A stretch of DNA of 29,174 nucleotides from Nemertoderma westbladi (GCA_032718475.1 JAUCBJ010006336.1:1-29174), one strand, 5' to 3'. Shown: positions 1 through 10,890, numbered from the stretch's first letter. Program-made: numbers and translations. Notes: generated by a model not told the origin, from the sequence alone.

Positions 1-515
1 CATGGTTTTCATTATCTTTCTCATAGAATTTAGGATTTCAAAAATCAATAATTGATGTATCACTACATATCGCTCGCTATATTGTTATTTACCAAACCTT
101 TTCGGATTTTTTCTGTTTAAAATTTGTTGTATTCTGTTTATGACTGGTAAAAATATTGTATATATTATTATATAGTAATTAATGCGCTAAATAAAAGAGA
201 TGGTCGAGCACTGAAAAATACAGAGTAGGTCAAATGAGATAAAAATTGAAATGAAATAAACGAAAATAAATATGAAATGATAGTATAAGTAAGTAAAATA
301 GTATATGTAATGATATTTTTCACTCATTCTACCAGTTGCAAGGAAAGTAAAGAATGCAATATATAATAAAACAATAAAATTAATATTATTTAAAATTTAA
401 ATTAATTATTATGACCCATGTTAAGTAATATGTAATAATATGTTTCTGTTTATCTGATAGTTTAGATGTAAGAATAGACCTCACGAATATGATTGAGAAA
501 AATTGGAATGGCTCG
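1..515. other. AT-rich intergenic DNA
   Basis: Strongly AT-rich sequence with short oligo-A and oligo-T runs and many stop codons in all frames. I see no gene, RNA or clear element here. A phrase near 357-380 (gcaatatataataaaac) recurs near 1456-1473, but it is too AT-rich and short to call a repeat. Confidence 0.6.
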
Positions 516-860
516 TCACCGAATTTCGTGCGCCACATGAACTCGTTCAGGTATGTATCTATGAGAGATCTCCCATTCTACAGTCACGCTTATTTCGCCG
601 CTTTGCGTTGTTCTACCAATTGTGTTATAGATCTTCCACATATCAGAAACAACTGTCGTTCCTGGTAAAACGTACTGTGTTAATATTGGCAGCAATGTCG
701 CAGCGCTTCTATCGTCACCTGCAACAAGGAAGCAGCATTTGGTCTTAATGTCCAGCCCTCCAAAGACCCACTGCGTCTGAACCAGGTGACCAACATTATA
801 GTTTCGTTTAACAAAAGCGCTTTCATCTATCTCCACTGTGTGACCAAAACCATCCCTAGA
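516..860 (-). pseudogene. Merlin/IS1595-type transposase fragment
   Basis: The minus-strand frame reads into the central catalytic part of an ISXO2-like (IS1595/Merlin) DDE transposase, the enzyme that cuts and pastes Merlin DNA transposons. Visible landmarks are VEIDESAF, with the first catalytic Asp just after the non-ATG point where the frame can be opened (834-836), then KRNYNVGH, QWVFGGLD, DRSAATLLP and VLPGTTVVSDMW, which carries the second Asp about 61 residues later. In-frame similarity begins at about 854 (DGFGHT) and an in-frame stop lies just upstream at 861-863. After the YNTIG stretch (about residue 74) the family pattern is lost, so the region with the third catalytic residue is missing or out of frame. 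The usual protein is several hundred residues; about 75 conserved ones remain. The family call is firm and the element is dead. No terminal inverted repeats were recognised. Confidence 0.85.
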
Positions 861-863
861 TCA

Positions 864-2800
864 ATGGCCAATCACTAGATCCCGAAATATTCCGCATTAT
901 TATCATGGGCGTAATTTTTCCAATTAATTATTAATTGCCTTTGTCGTAAACATATAATTACGTTTGTTGATGCAACTGAAATCATATTCTAGAACTTTTA
1001 TTTATCAAATAAGGTGACTTTCCTAACAGAAATATCAGTTCGTCATGACTAGAATGACCATCTTATACAGTACAACATCAGGTCGTCTACTATCTACCTA
1101 CACCCCCAGTAATCTCATTCTAACATTTTGGCCATCGGCGTTCAATCCTTGGCGTTTGCACCTTTCTATTACGATGCGCGTCTTCTTTGTTTCTGATAAA
1201 GTCTTAGAATTTAGATGGATTTCACATTGATAAGTCATTATTTTTTTAAATTCTCTAAATATGAAACATGCCCAAGCATTTAAACAAGGTGATTTATAGT
1301 GTATTATAGTTTTACTATGTAGTATGGCAGTTACATAACGAAAAAGGTCTATTACATTTTTTTAATAATCTGTTAATAGAAGGTTAATAACGAAAAAAGA
1401 CATTAAAACATACTCGCAATAAAGCAATATATAAATTAACCTTTATAATTTAACAAGCAATATATAATAAAACCAATAAACATTAAATTGTAAAATAAGT
1501 TCAATATTTGTTTCCAGTCTTGGGAGACTGAAGGGAAGGATTGACTTCACAACAAAAAATATTATAGTGACGGGACAATTGTCGAATGCGTTAGACAGCA
1601 CCGTAAGGCACTGTGGCGCGCCCAATACATGTTGACTTTTGACTTACGCACGTTATTAAAAATCTGTAATTGGAAGGCATCTATTATTGCCTGTTCTGCA
1701 AAATATTGAAATGCATTACATTGCACTGCACACGCCAGCCTATAATCAATCAAGAGAAACGTGATTGGTGCAAGTTTGTGGTGCTGTTTCCCAGTGGGTT
1801 GTTAGGAGGTACGCCCTACCTCCTAGTTCCATAGTGCCTGTATGCCAGTGTGATACATGTAGCACTTAGCTTCTTGATAAAGCCTCCCTCCTGGGCGAAA
1901 GCTACCTACTGATCAGCTGGCTGCCGTCAGCTGAATAATTATTTCATGCAACTAATCTGTTCTTGGCAGCTTTTTAGTTTGTGTTTGTTTGTTTATCATA
2001 CCTACTCGAGCTACCGGCAATGTTTTACTTTTCGCTTGACTAATAATTAGATAAGGTAAATAATCATTTCTACTGCAAGCTTTTATTTCAAATTGTATTA
2101 AGTAGTGTTGTTTTGATAAATTATCCATGATTTCATATATTTCTTCATTTCTTTGAGATGTATATGAATATTAGTATATCTAAGTAAGTATAACATTGCG
2201 TAATATGAGGATGACGTTATCAATTTTAATTACAGTTATGCCCTGCTGTGCGATGCAATGCGAATACACTTAGTAATGCGTTACGGCTACACGATGTTAT
2301 CCGCAGCGCGCCTCCATGCAAGGAATTTTCCACGCTATACAATAGCTGTACGCTATACAATATACAATATTAATCCTCTCCTATATAATGTTGAGTCTTA
2401 ACATTTTTATATAATTAACGTGGTTGCTTAGTATCATCGATCACTTATAGATTGAATACCGCTGAGGAATCCTTACCAACTCACAACTAAGTATTCATAA
2501 AGAACTACAGGTTGGGAAATTACAAAATATCATTCCTTACATTATTACAGTTGTTTAGTTTACCCCAATTAATACTGTACAGTATGTATTGTGTGAAAAA
2601 TATTAGAAAGCTGTTGCTATTTTTGGTCCTCTCGCATTGTGTTATTATTACACCCTTGCCTATTTGTCTTTACCAGTTATAACGATAGTGACTCCTTACA
2701 GGATATTTTGCCAAACATATTGTTTACTAACGGTCTTCGCCATAACTAAATTTTCCGGCAGTGAAAGTTACCATTTCTAATAATTATAAATAATGTATTG
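864..2800. other. Intergenic DNA, no gene recognised
   Basis: Small ORFs of about 60 codons occur on both strands (for example 1045-1230 and 1562-1753). None shows a recognisable motif and all are of the size expected by chance. The stretch 1770-1930 is less AT-rich than its surroundings and contains a clean hairpin, so it may be a fragment of an unidentified repeat. Around 2337-2370 the phrase acgctatacaata occurs twice. Confidence 0.5.
1803..1825. repeat. Perfect 9 bp stem hairpin
   Basis: TAGGAGGTA (1803-1811) pairs exactly with TACCTCCTA (1817-1825) around the five-base loop CGCCC. It sits in a locally GC-richer stretch without a gene. It could be part of a decayed short interspersed element. 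No function can be assigned. Confidence 0.6.
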
Positions 2801-3371
2801 TTTTCTTTAAAATATCCCCTTTATTGTCCGCAAAAGTGCGAATAATAAAGTAATTATCCAATCAATCTCCCAAAAATGCGGATAATAAAATATTTATCCA
2901 ATCAATGATCTAGAAGTCTATTATTGATACCGATTTCTCATTATGTATTCTAAATCAGTGATTATTAATAAATTTAGCATTAAAATGTTTAGTTGTATGA
3001 TCTTTTGCTCCAGTAGTAGCTAGTTTAATCAAATTTTTGGTTTAATTATTTGATCAACGTTCTGGAATATCATCTTCACTGACTAAGCATAACTAGTATA
3101 TAGTAGCTAGAATTATTTATTTACACAAAATTGCAGAATTGACCTCAACTTTGTTACCGGTATGTTAAACATTTAATTCTAAATATTTTAAATTAATTAA
3201 TTAATTAATTTTAAATATTTAAAAGAAAACAATATCTTTTACAAAGAGAAAGTATTTTTTTATCCTCCTTATAATCCACATTTCATCGAATAGTAAAAAA
3301 AATTTTCCGGCCTCCGTTCGGCCTCTAAAAAAATATACTTTAACAATACCACGGAAATGCGGATTAAAAAG
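2801..3371 (+). repeat. Dispersed ~550 bp repeat, copy A
   Basis: This segment aligns along most of its length with the reverse complement of 6186-6725. Shared landmarks in order are ctttaaaatatccccttta, a gap-rich AT section, aatttagcattaaaat, ggttaaattatttgat, gttctggaatatcat, taatccacatttc and the final gcggattaaaaa. Copy A contains a local direct duplication (gcggataataaa with ttatccaatcaat, around 2838-2907) that copy B has only once. An internal imperfect inverted pair, taatccacatttc with gaaatgcggatta, lies near 3271-3365. It has no coding capacity, so it looks like a non-autonomous mobile element or an old foldback arm. Confidence 0.7.
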
Positions 3372-4371
3372 TAGGACAAAAAAATGTTACTTATTTTTTG
3401 TAAAATAAATAGTTATTATTTTGATTATCTGCAAGTTAATTAAAAAACCTAACTAACTTGTTGGTATTTAAATAAATGTAGGAAAATAAAAATAATCGTA
3501 TAAAGTTGCTTGCAATCAGCTGATCGGTAGGTTTTGCAAGGGAAGTCAATATCAAGTGGCACCTACGGAAAATGGCAAAGTAGTAAATAAAAGGAACGGG
3601 AGAAGGAATGTATGTATGCTTTGCACAATGCACTGCAGACTGTACAGTAACAACGGGTGTAAATACTACGACGACATCAGACAACCATAAAGGATAACCG
3701 TTATTGGGGTTGTGGGAAAGGAACAGGTTACAGTGATAGACTTTTCTACTACCATAGTATTAAACGACAGTCAATGAGCACAGATTACTTTCATTTTTAT
3801 TCAAAATATCTGTATCAAATTTGTCGCCTGTTGGTGTAGCTTTTACAAGCACTGGGAAGCAGTCTTCATGCTGGCTGCATCAATGTCTGCTTGTTAATAA
3901 TGAGCCGCAGTTGCATATGGGTGATAATTGCATCCCTGTTGGTGAGGATTTTTTTTACTTAACTTATTTAAAAACTAAAATATAATTAATAATATCTATA
4001 ATCGTAATGCTATATATATCTGCTATCCGTCTATTATTTATTAATCATAATTAATAACAATAACTATAGTTTAGGTTTATATATTTTAATATGGTATGTT
4101 TATTTAATATAATAAAATTGTTTACGATGATTTAGGGCAGGTTTTACAATGTATTTAGGCCTAGGGCCTTCTTACAGTTACAATGGTGGAGTGGCCAGCC
4201 CTAAGTAGCACCACGGAATGACGCTTTAAAGAAAATCAAATTTCTGCAATTAATAAAATTAAGTCGTATTTTCTTTGCATTTTAGTTTTCTGTATATTGA
4301 AACACTAGTATAAATGTCAATTTTCAGCTAGGCCTACAATTTTGCTCAGCTCATTTTGATCCATTGTAGCA
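3372..4371. other. Intergenic DNA between inverted repeat copies
   Basis: AT-rich, with an 82-codon minus-strand ORF at 3436-3684 that shows no motif. Short palindromic phrases such as cctagggcc occur near 4161. No gene, RNA or known element is recognised. Confidence 0.5.
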
Positions 4372-4735
4372 TTGTATGCACAGCAGGTAGATAGATGTGG
4401 CACTGTTTGCAAAGCATATACATACATACAAGTGGCACAATATGCACATTTTTTTTTGTTTGTGGTTTTCGATGGCCATAGTGGCTGAGTACTATTTCGG
4501 GCGTTAATGTCCTGATTCTATGTTTTTTGTCAGTTTCTGGGGTGTAAGACTAGTTGTTTGCCTGTTTATTTTTTATATATATACAACAAGCACCCTAATA
4601 GTCAGTGTGAATATGTCAGCGACCTTTAATTATCACTATATGCACAGCACATACATACAAGTGGCACTGTTTCCACAGCAGACAGATATAAGTGGCATTG
4701 TTTGAAAGCATATCGGTAGAAGTGGTACGATTATT
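4372..4735. repeat. Degenerate ~30 bp minisatellite in two clusters
   Basis: Variants of a phrase built from cacatacatacaagtggca and ctgtttgcaaagcata recur in two clusters, about 4374-4450 and 4637-4725, with a further trace near 4846-4860. Repeats have diverged strongly in both length and sequence. The ORF at 4520-4705 overlaps them and is not a believable gene. Confidence 0.55.
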
Positions 4736-5356
4736 ATCATTTGGTACAGATTAGAAAGGTCGTCATTTAGTGTCGAGGATAATCGAACTGAGATGATCTA
4801 TCTTGTGGTCTAGTAGTCTTACAGTAGTCTTACTATTCCAATAGCAGCACATACATAAATGGGGATATACCATATATATATTTGTAAATTGTCTTTATTG
4901 TATAGCATTTCTATGCAACATCGCATGTCAGTAGTATTCCACACATTGCACATTGATGTAGTTCATCGCAATACACCGTGTGCCGAGATAATATAGTGTC
5001 ATAATTCGGTGCCGTGAAAGCAGCTTCCCACATTTTTATATAAATCTTAATGAGATTGCATGAAATTCGAAACAGAGATAGATTGACCTCTCTCCTCCTG
5101 AGTAGTGGGTGGGTCAGAATTTATATTTTTAATTCTTTCTTAAAGTTACAAGCGTTAAAAAGAGGCGTTTTCGTTGATATTGCCAAAATCGGACTGCATT
5201 TACAGTATTCTTCAATATTATACCCGTTTGTTGGTTGAGATGGAAAGATTAAGTCTCCCATTCGTAATGATATAAAAGCTGAATTTCATCTCGACGTCCG
5301 AGTAGCTGAGATATGAACGTTCGATAGTTACATTAATTTACTTCCGCTGCAGGCTA
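4736..5356. other. Intergenic DNA, no gene recognised
   Basis: Mixed AT-rich sequence. The 62-codon ORF at 5050-5238 has no motif, no compositional sign of coding and no homologue I recognise. Nothing else is supported. Confidence 0.5.
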
Positions 5357-5465
5357 TTAATTTAATCCCAAATTCTAATTAATTTAATCCCAAATTCTAA
5401 TTAATTTAATCCCAAATTCTAATTAATTTAATCCCATATTCTAATTAATTTAATCCCATATTCTA
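5357..5465 (+). repeat. 22 bp tandem repeat, about 5 copies
   Basis: A 22 bp unit containing ttaatttaatccca followed by aattctaa is repeated about five times. The last two units share a single change (aaattct to atattct), so the array grew by local duplication. Confidence 0.95.
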
Positions 5466-6185
5466 GAACATTTTGTTTATGTATGAATAGAAACATAATA
5501 TTATTTGCATTGTTGCCCATTTACTATTTTGTGTATTTTGGATATTTTTCTAAAATATGGTGTCTTGTCAGTGACCTGGCCGTGGTGGTATATATATTCA
5601 ATATAATAAATGGCCCGCAGCGGAAGCAAAACCATGCAACTTTCGAAAGTCCATATCTCAGCTATTTCGCAGCGAAATTACGATTTTATTAAATTTGGCA
5701 TCGCTGCCACGTTATATTTCTGTTGTTACAAACGAATCACTCTAAGGTTGAGGAATATCCTGATGTACGACTGGCTAATTATCGATGGAAACAGTTGTTT
5801 CAAACGCTTATAGCCAAAGATTGAAAGCAAAAATAAAATCATCTGACGCACAAAGGCCTACGAATGAAGTAAAAATATCTCTGTCTAATTACGTGCATCT
5901 CATTGAGATTGTAGACAAGTTTAGGGGGTCCAGTCACTAATTTACCACACTATATTATTTCAGGGCATGGTGTAATAGATACACCGTTTTACAATAATAT
6001 ATGGCTTATTTACATCACCCCTTCTAACTAGAGTCTGGCATGCAGAGGGCACGAACAACATTACTTTTAGTTGATTTGGAGGCGGGAAAACGGATGAATA
6101 TAAGGAAAAGAATAACAAGCATTTTTTTGTATAAGCAGCAATTTTGTACTAATTCTAACTATTTTTTTTATAAAAAGAAAGTACC
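5466..6185. other. Intergenic DNA, no gene recognised
   Basis: Two overlapping ORFs of 67-69 codons (5483-5692 and 5610-5813) lie in different frames and show no family motif. They begin next to a satellite and look like chance ORFs. No RNA gene or element is seen. Confidence 0.45.
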
Positions 6186-6725
6186 ATTTTTAATCCTCAT
6201 TTTCGGGGAATAATATAAGCCGAAATAATAATAAAGCCGAAGGCCGAGAAATAAATGCGTTTACTATTTCGAGGAAATGTGGATTACAAAGAGGAAATCT
6301 ATAAAATATTAATATTTTGAATTAGAAGTTTAACGTAACTAAATTTATCTTCAATATATCTATCAACAACATTTTGCACCATTGTCTAATGAAATATTAC
6401 TACCTATTATTAGTGGGTGAAAATGATATTCCAGAACTTTAATCAAATAATTTAACCAAAAAGTCAATTAAACTAGCGCAAACGCGAGCACACTAGAGCA
6501 AAATAAATGTTTATTAAATATTTTAATGCTAAATTAATTAATAATTAAATGATTAATTAATAATTAATTATTATTAATTAATAATAATTATCAACATAAA
6601 TACTCATCTAGAATAAATAAATGCGAAATCAACTTTTATTTGAAAATTTTATAATCCAAATTTTAGGATGATTATTACTTTATTGTCCACAAATAAAGAC
6701 ATTAAAGGGGATATTTTAAAGAAAA
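6186..6725 (-). repeat. Dispersed ~550 bp repeat, copy B (inverted)
   Basis: This is the reverse-complement partner of 2801-3371. Read on the minus strand it starts ttctttaaaatatcccctt and ends near gaggattaaaaa. It lacks the local duplication of copy A and has a long ttaattaata-type simple sequence (about 6530-6595) where copy A is shorter. The outer ends of the two copies face away from each other and a 2.8 kb spacer separates them. Confidence 0.7.
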
Positions 6726-6769
6726 ATGCGTTTGTACAAGATTTTTTTTATGTCACTTGTCGAGAGGGG

Positions 6770-6903
6770 TTACGTCGCGTTTCGACAAATGTCTCTATTT
6801 GGCAAAAAACAGGCGTTTTGTCAAAAAAAATCGCAATTCGGGAAAAAGGTGCGTTTCGGCAAAAACATTCCATTTCGGCAAAGAGTTGCGTTTCGGCTAA
6901 ATA
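6770..6903 (+). repeat. ~19 bp minisatellite, about 7 degenerate units
   Basis: Units around gtgcgtttcggcaaaaaca recur with a period near 19 bp. The array opens frames that look like low-complexity proteins at 6668-6923; I regard these as by-products of the repeat. The same motif occurs in reverse orientation at 10262-10325. Confidence 0.75.
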
Positions 6904-7119
6904 AAATATACTATGTGTGTTAGATTTATATTACTATAATGGTTCAATTCAATAATTAACATCTGTATAGTTTGCATGAAATTTGTTCTTTAGGAATACG
7001 CGTGAATTTAGTGTGCTGCAGCGAGTGACTTATAAAACCACGAAGATACGAACACTGCAATGTACTTTACAACAAGTATGCATGCCAATTATCTTTATGG
7101 AATTTTAGAATAAAAACTT
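6904..7119. other. Short intergenic stretch
   Basis: AT-rich sequence between the 19 bp minisatellite and the next dispersed repeat. No feature is recognised. Confidence 0.5.
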
Positions 7120-7345
7120 TGGGGGGCGGAGTTTCGACTAAATCAAAATACATCCCTCTCCAGGGGAAAATCGACGCAAATAACAGCTGATTACTCCCAA
7201 TTATATAACTGTTACCTGTTATAATGACTTTCGTTTATTGTTTTGGTTTTACTATAACGTGACACTGTACCATGATCCTTTCCCTTAATTGATAATTTAT
7301 CATTGAGACAAGTTATTAATTTGTGCCGATATTGGATTTGCGTCA
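7120..7345 (+). repeat. Dispersed repeat R68, copy 1
   Basis: It aligns with 20955-21189 through a G-rich start, then atacatccctct with ggaaaa, cagctgattactcc, tattgttttggtt, ataacgtg with cactgta, and a tail with ttaattg. The central part (tattgttttggtt through ctgtaacctgctcc in later copies) is the sequence amplified as a 68 bp array at 24843-25304. It has no coding capacity. I named it R68 here for convenience; the class is unknown. Confidence 0.7.
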
Positions 7346-7752
7346 TGTTTCCCTGGAAGCCACCCTGTCACACAGACTTTCAACACATTACAACAATAAT
7401 ACAAAATTACATTGTAGTGGAGGGAGGTAAGTTCATTAATTTATGTGTTTAATCAAGTACATTGATATACTTAAGGGGGGGGGGTGGCACCCTCAAAATG
7501 TAACCTCACATTTTGGTGTCTCTGGACCCTAAAAATGGGTGCAAATTATTTTTTGTTATACTAAACATCGTTTGGATTGTATAAGAATAACCAAACCAAA
7601 TATTTTTAAACTTGGTCCCAAAATGGCTCTGTAATGGCCAAAAGTGCCTTTTTGTGACATATGCTATTTCTTCACCAATATTGGGTAGAATTTTTTCGAA
7701 ATTTTCGAATATAAGTTCAGAAGACGCTTGCATCCAATTCTTCTGAACGTTT
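7346..7752. other. Intergenic DNA next to MITE
   Basis: It includes an uninterrupted G run at 7475-7482. A 107-codon minus-strand ORF (7506-7829) runs into the MITE end and shows no recognisable domain. It is probably a chance or relic frame, because its first part is MITE sequence. Confidence 0.45.
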
Positions 7753-8238
7753 TTAACCCTATCCATACCGGGGGGGAGACTTTTGGAGACGCACTTTATT
7801 TGATTGCTTGGTTCAAAGCCAAACCACATTTATTGCAAGTGAAATTCCGTTACTTTTCCTAAAATTTATTATTCTTTATCTTAAAACAAAAATTTATTTT
7901 CATATTATTATTTATGACCATGAAAATGACTCGTAAACTGACCTGTCTCTGAAACTGTCATATTATTGCTGAACTATTGTAGGAGGGAAATTTAAAATTC
8001 AATCAATTTAATATAAATTTAAAATCAATTTAAACATAATTATAGTATATAAATATTATATTTGAGCATTAGTGTGTGGCATATTTGGATAGAGGAATAA
8101 ATTTTGTATCTAAAACTTTTTACTTTAAAGTAATATCATCACACCACACAAAGTTATATGCTTCCAAACTTTACGTCCCCAAAAGTCCCCCCCCCGGTAG
8201 TTTGAGCGTCTAAAATACCCCGGTATGGATAGGGTTAA
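7753..8238. mobile_element. piggyBac-like MITE with TTAA duplications
   Basis: The left end reads TTAA then CCCTATCCATACCGGGG (7757-7773). The right end is the exact reverse complement of those 17 bases followed by TTAA (8235-8238). A TTAA target site with termini starting CCC is the hallmark of piggyBac-family transposons. Further inside, both ends share gacttttgg and gacgc motifs, with extra sequence in the right arm. The 478 bp between the TTAA copies have no transposase, so the element is non-autonomous and would depend on a piggyBac-type transposase elsewhere. The ends are well preserved, which suggests a fairly recent insertion. Confidence 0.88.
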
Positions 8239-8814
8239 CTGAAAATGGTTTTTTGCATTTTTGATGAAAACGAGCTCCAAGGCATTTCCAGCCAAATATG
8301 GACAAGTGTATTTAGGACAAGTGTACCAAATTTCAACACATTTCAGTTAATATTAGCGGAGAAATAACCTTTTTCATTAAAAAAAACGTCATTCTGAGAT
8401 GATAAAGGTGCTTAAAGTTTAAGGAACAATTCAAACCTTCCCGCTATTTTATATAATACCATTTTTTTCTTCAACAATAACTTTGTCAAAAATAAATGAA
8501 ATTCAACAAATTGTTCATGCTTGCTAAACATATAACTAATAAAACAAATTTTTAGCAATATATATATATATCTGCAATATATCTGTACCATGAGAGCCTT
8601 TTTTTATGAAAAGGGCCTTATTCAAGTTGTTATTATTATTGAAATTAAAATTAAAAATTATTGAATTTGTTAAAATTTATTGAAATCAAAATTATTGAAA
8701 TCTAAGCCGTGAAGGAAAAGGTGAGTATTGGTTTGGATAGCAAATATTAAGAGTTGGTTCAAACAATGAAAGTACATGTTATTACGGCAGAAAAGCGGTA
8801 TATTTCCAACATGA
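8239..8814. other. Intergenic DNA with (TA)n tract
   Basis: AT-rich, with a short ta dinucleotide run near 8558-8571 and several attattgaaatt phrases (8635-8702). The last ~60 bases may be the decayed upstream edge of the LINE that follows. No gene is recognised. Confidence 0.5.
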
Positions 8815-9849
8815 GGTCTTTTGTGGATGTCAAGAAAGATCGACTCCATCCATGGAGGTAAAAGTCTGGAAAATATAAGAGCTTATGGAATACCAGAAGA
8901 AATTGACGGTGGCATTATGACACAGAAGCTCAGGTACTCTCACCAGATGGTAATACTGAGTTCAACTCAATCCTGGCTGGGGTACTGCAAGGTGACACAT
9001 TGGCGTCACTACTATTTGTAATTGTACTGGGCTACGCAATAAGGACGGCAACAAAGGGGGAAGAACAGGGATTTACACTACAAGAATAAAGCAGCAGTAG
9101 CAGATTTCAGGCGCCTACAGTCACAGACACCAACTTTGTGGATGACATTGCCCTACTCTCTAATACGCTAACAGATGCACAGTTTCTACTGAATAAAGTG
9201 GAGAGGGCTGCTGCTAAGGAGGTTGGGTTGCATATAAATTCTACCAAGACCGAATTCATGACTTTCAATGTGGATGGAAACTTGACCACAATTGATAATA
9301 ATCAACTAAGAAAAATAAAGGAAAGGAAAAGAAAGGAAAAGAAATAGAAGCAAGGAAAGCAAAGGTATGTCAAACGTGGATACTATCTGAAAATCAGACC
9401 TCTCCAGGCACCTGAAGACTAAGTTCTTTCGAGCCACAGTAGAAAGTGTACTTTTATACGGGGGTGAGACCTAGACACTGACGAAATCACTTGAACAGCG
9501 AATTGATGGTTGCTACACAAGACTACTAAGGGCAGCCCTAAACATCAGCTGGGGACAGCACATGACAAACGCCGAGGTTTATGGTACAATACCACCTGCA
9601 TCAACCACCCTCCATGATCGCAGATTAATATTCAGTGGACACTGGTGGAGAAGTAAAGACGAGGTCATACCAGATCTACTTTTCTGGCAATCAACACAAG
9701 GAAAGACTAGCCATGGACAATCGACTATGAAATATATAGACCAACTTGAAAGGGATACTGAACTTGGGAGAATCGAAATTGCGACAACTACTATGGAGAA
9801 TCGGGAAGCCTGGACGGATCTCATTTCCACTGTCCGAGCTCGCTCGACC
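8815..9849 (+). pseudogene. Non-LTR retrotransposon reverse transcriptase relic
   Basis: This is the C-terminal half of a LINE polyprotein, which copies its RNA into a nicked chromosomal site. Frame changes are frequent. Landmarks in order are FVDVKK then, one frame over, DSIHGGK and AYGIPEEI (RT motif A region, about 8818-8910); VLSPDGNTEF and LAGVLQGDTLA (about 8935-9006, finger/palm region); TNFVDDIALLS with the catalytic FVDD at 9135-9146 (motif C); GLHINSTKTEFM; a purine-rich simple stretch (about 9316-9365); then FFRATVESVLLYGGE, a stop, DGCYTRLLRAALNISWGQH, RLIFSGHWW and WTDLISTVRARST with a stop at 9850-9852. The last third (9562-9852) is still open. The order matches a widespread metazoan LINE clade with a VLSPDGNTE/LAGVLQGDTLAP-type RT; I cannot assign the clade exactly. 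Upstream endonuclease is absent, as in 5'-truncated insertions. Confidence 0.9.
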
Positions 9850-9870
9850 TAGTAGTAGTAGTAGTAGTAG
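9850..9870 (+). repeat. (TAG)7 tail of LINE
   Basis: Seven exact TAG triplets follow the last LINE codon directly, the first being the stop. Microsatellite 3' tails are common in non-LTR elements of this kind and mark the 3' end of the insertion. Confidence 0.95.
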
Positions 9871-10548
9871 AGGTCTTGGCAGTTTAGTAGAGACATGACA
9901 ACAATGATACGTATACCTAAGAATAACAAAGATCGCAACATTTTTTACTACTGCAGCAGGTAGGTAAAAATAACTGGGATGCTACTGTACAAAAACAACT
10001 ATCAATGATCATCTTTATTGGATAATTATCACTTAATTTCAATGACGCAATGATCATACATACTATCCTATATATTTCCATTTGATTTGGTTGATGCTGA
10101 AATTTTACGAAAGCCAAGTGGCACAGCAACTAATAACAGTGCTATTGTATTTTATATTAAATAATCTGCTTGTTTCACTTGGACCTGTATTGATTGTAGT
10201 GTATACTCCTCTCAAAGCTGATAGTCATGCAATAAGGAATTCGAGTAATAATTTTTGGAGAAACGCGGGTTTTTGCGAAATTTTTGCTTTTTTTGCCGAA
10301 ACGCAACTGTTGCCGAAACACGACGACACCTTTGGTATAGGCGACTAACGTATAGGCGACTAACGTCTAACTAAGTTCGAAAGGTAATGGCTTATTACAG
10401 TGCCCTTCACCAAAATGTGGTACAATCCGGAAATAATTATCTCAAAAAAAGGTCGGTGCCTACAGTAATTATTACTTATACTATAGTTATACTGCAGTAG
10501 CCAGGTACTGAGGTAGCAGTACGCTCAATTCAATTTAATTTACCCTTT
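9871..10548. other. Intergenic DNA with inverted minisatellite relic
   Basis: Mostly AT-rich. From 10262 to about 10325 it holds gccgaaacgcaact and gccgaaaca phrases, the reverse complement of the 19 bp motif at 6770-6903. A 15 bp direct duplication, tataggcgactaacg, follows at 10335-10349 and 10350-10364. The 88-codon ORF at 10082-10348 runs across this and shows no motif. Confidence 0.6.
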
Positions 10549-10755
10549 TAATAATATTAAATTGCACAATTAATAATATTAAATTGCACAATTAATAATA
10601 TTAAATTGCACAATTAATAATATTAAATTGCACAATTAATAATATTAAATTGCACAATTAATAATATTAAATTGCACAATTAATAATATTAAATTGCACA
10701 ATTAATAATATTAAATTGCACAATTAATAATATTAAATTGCACAATTAATAATAT
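10549..10755 (+). repeat. 22 bp tandem repeat, about 9.4 near-identical copies
   Basis: The unit starts taataatattaaattgcac and is 22 bp long. By eye all copies are identical, in contrast to every other minisatellite here, so the array is recent or kept homogeneous. Its length is probably polymorphic. Confidence 0.97.
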
Positions 10756-10851
10756 ACAACAAATATAAATTTGTTACATATCCTCCGACAGGCAACTGTA
10801 GCGAGCTAGTGTAGTTGCCGGCAGGGGAGCGTGATTGGGTGTGTTCAGTTC

Positions 10852-10890
10852 GGGGTGGGGGGGGGGGGTTGGAAAGGGGGGGGGGGGTGG
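10852..10890 (+). repeat. G-rich tract, possible G-quadruplex
   Basis: Runs of 4, 12, 2, 12 and 2 guanines are separated by T, TT, AAA and T within 39 bases. It meets the usual G-quadruplex run pattern and is striking in such AT-rich DNA. Confidence 0.85.

Noticed and set aside
357-1480. Shared phrase gcaatatataataaaac near 357 and 1456 as a direct repeat
   Set aside because: It is short and AT-only enough to arise by chance in this composition.
6668-6923. ORFs of 65-78 codons with repeated FRQK/FGKK phrases
   Set aside because: They follow the 19 bp minisatellite and are low-complexity by-products.
7506-7829. 107-codon minus-strand ORF
   Set aside because: Its first part is the end of the piggyBac-like MITE; no domain or related protein is recognised.
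9107-9289. Minus-strand ORF over the LINE
   Set aside because: It is antisense to the FVDD-containing reverse transcriptase frame.
5345-10760. CRISPR-like arrays in the 22 bp repeats
   Set aside because: Units are directly adjacent with no unique spacers, and the genome is eukaryotic.
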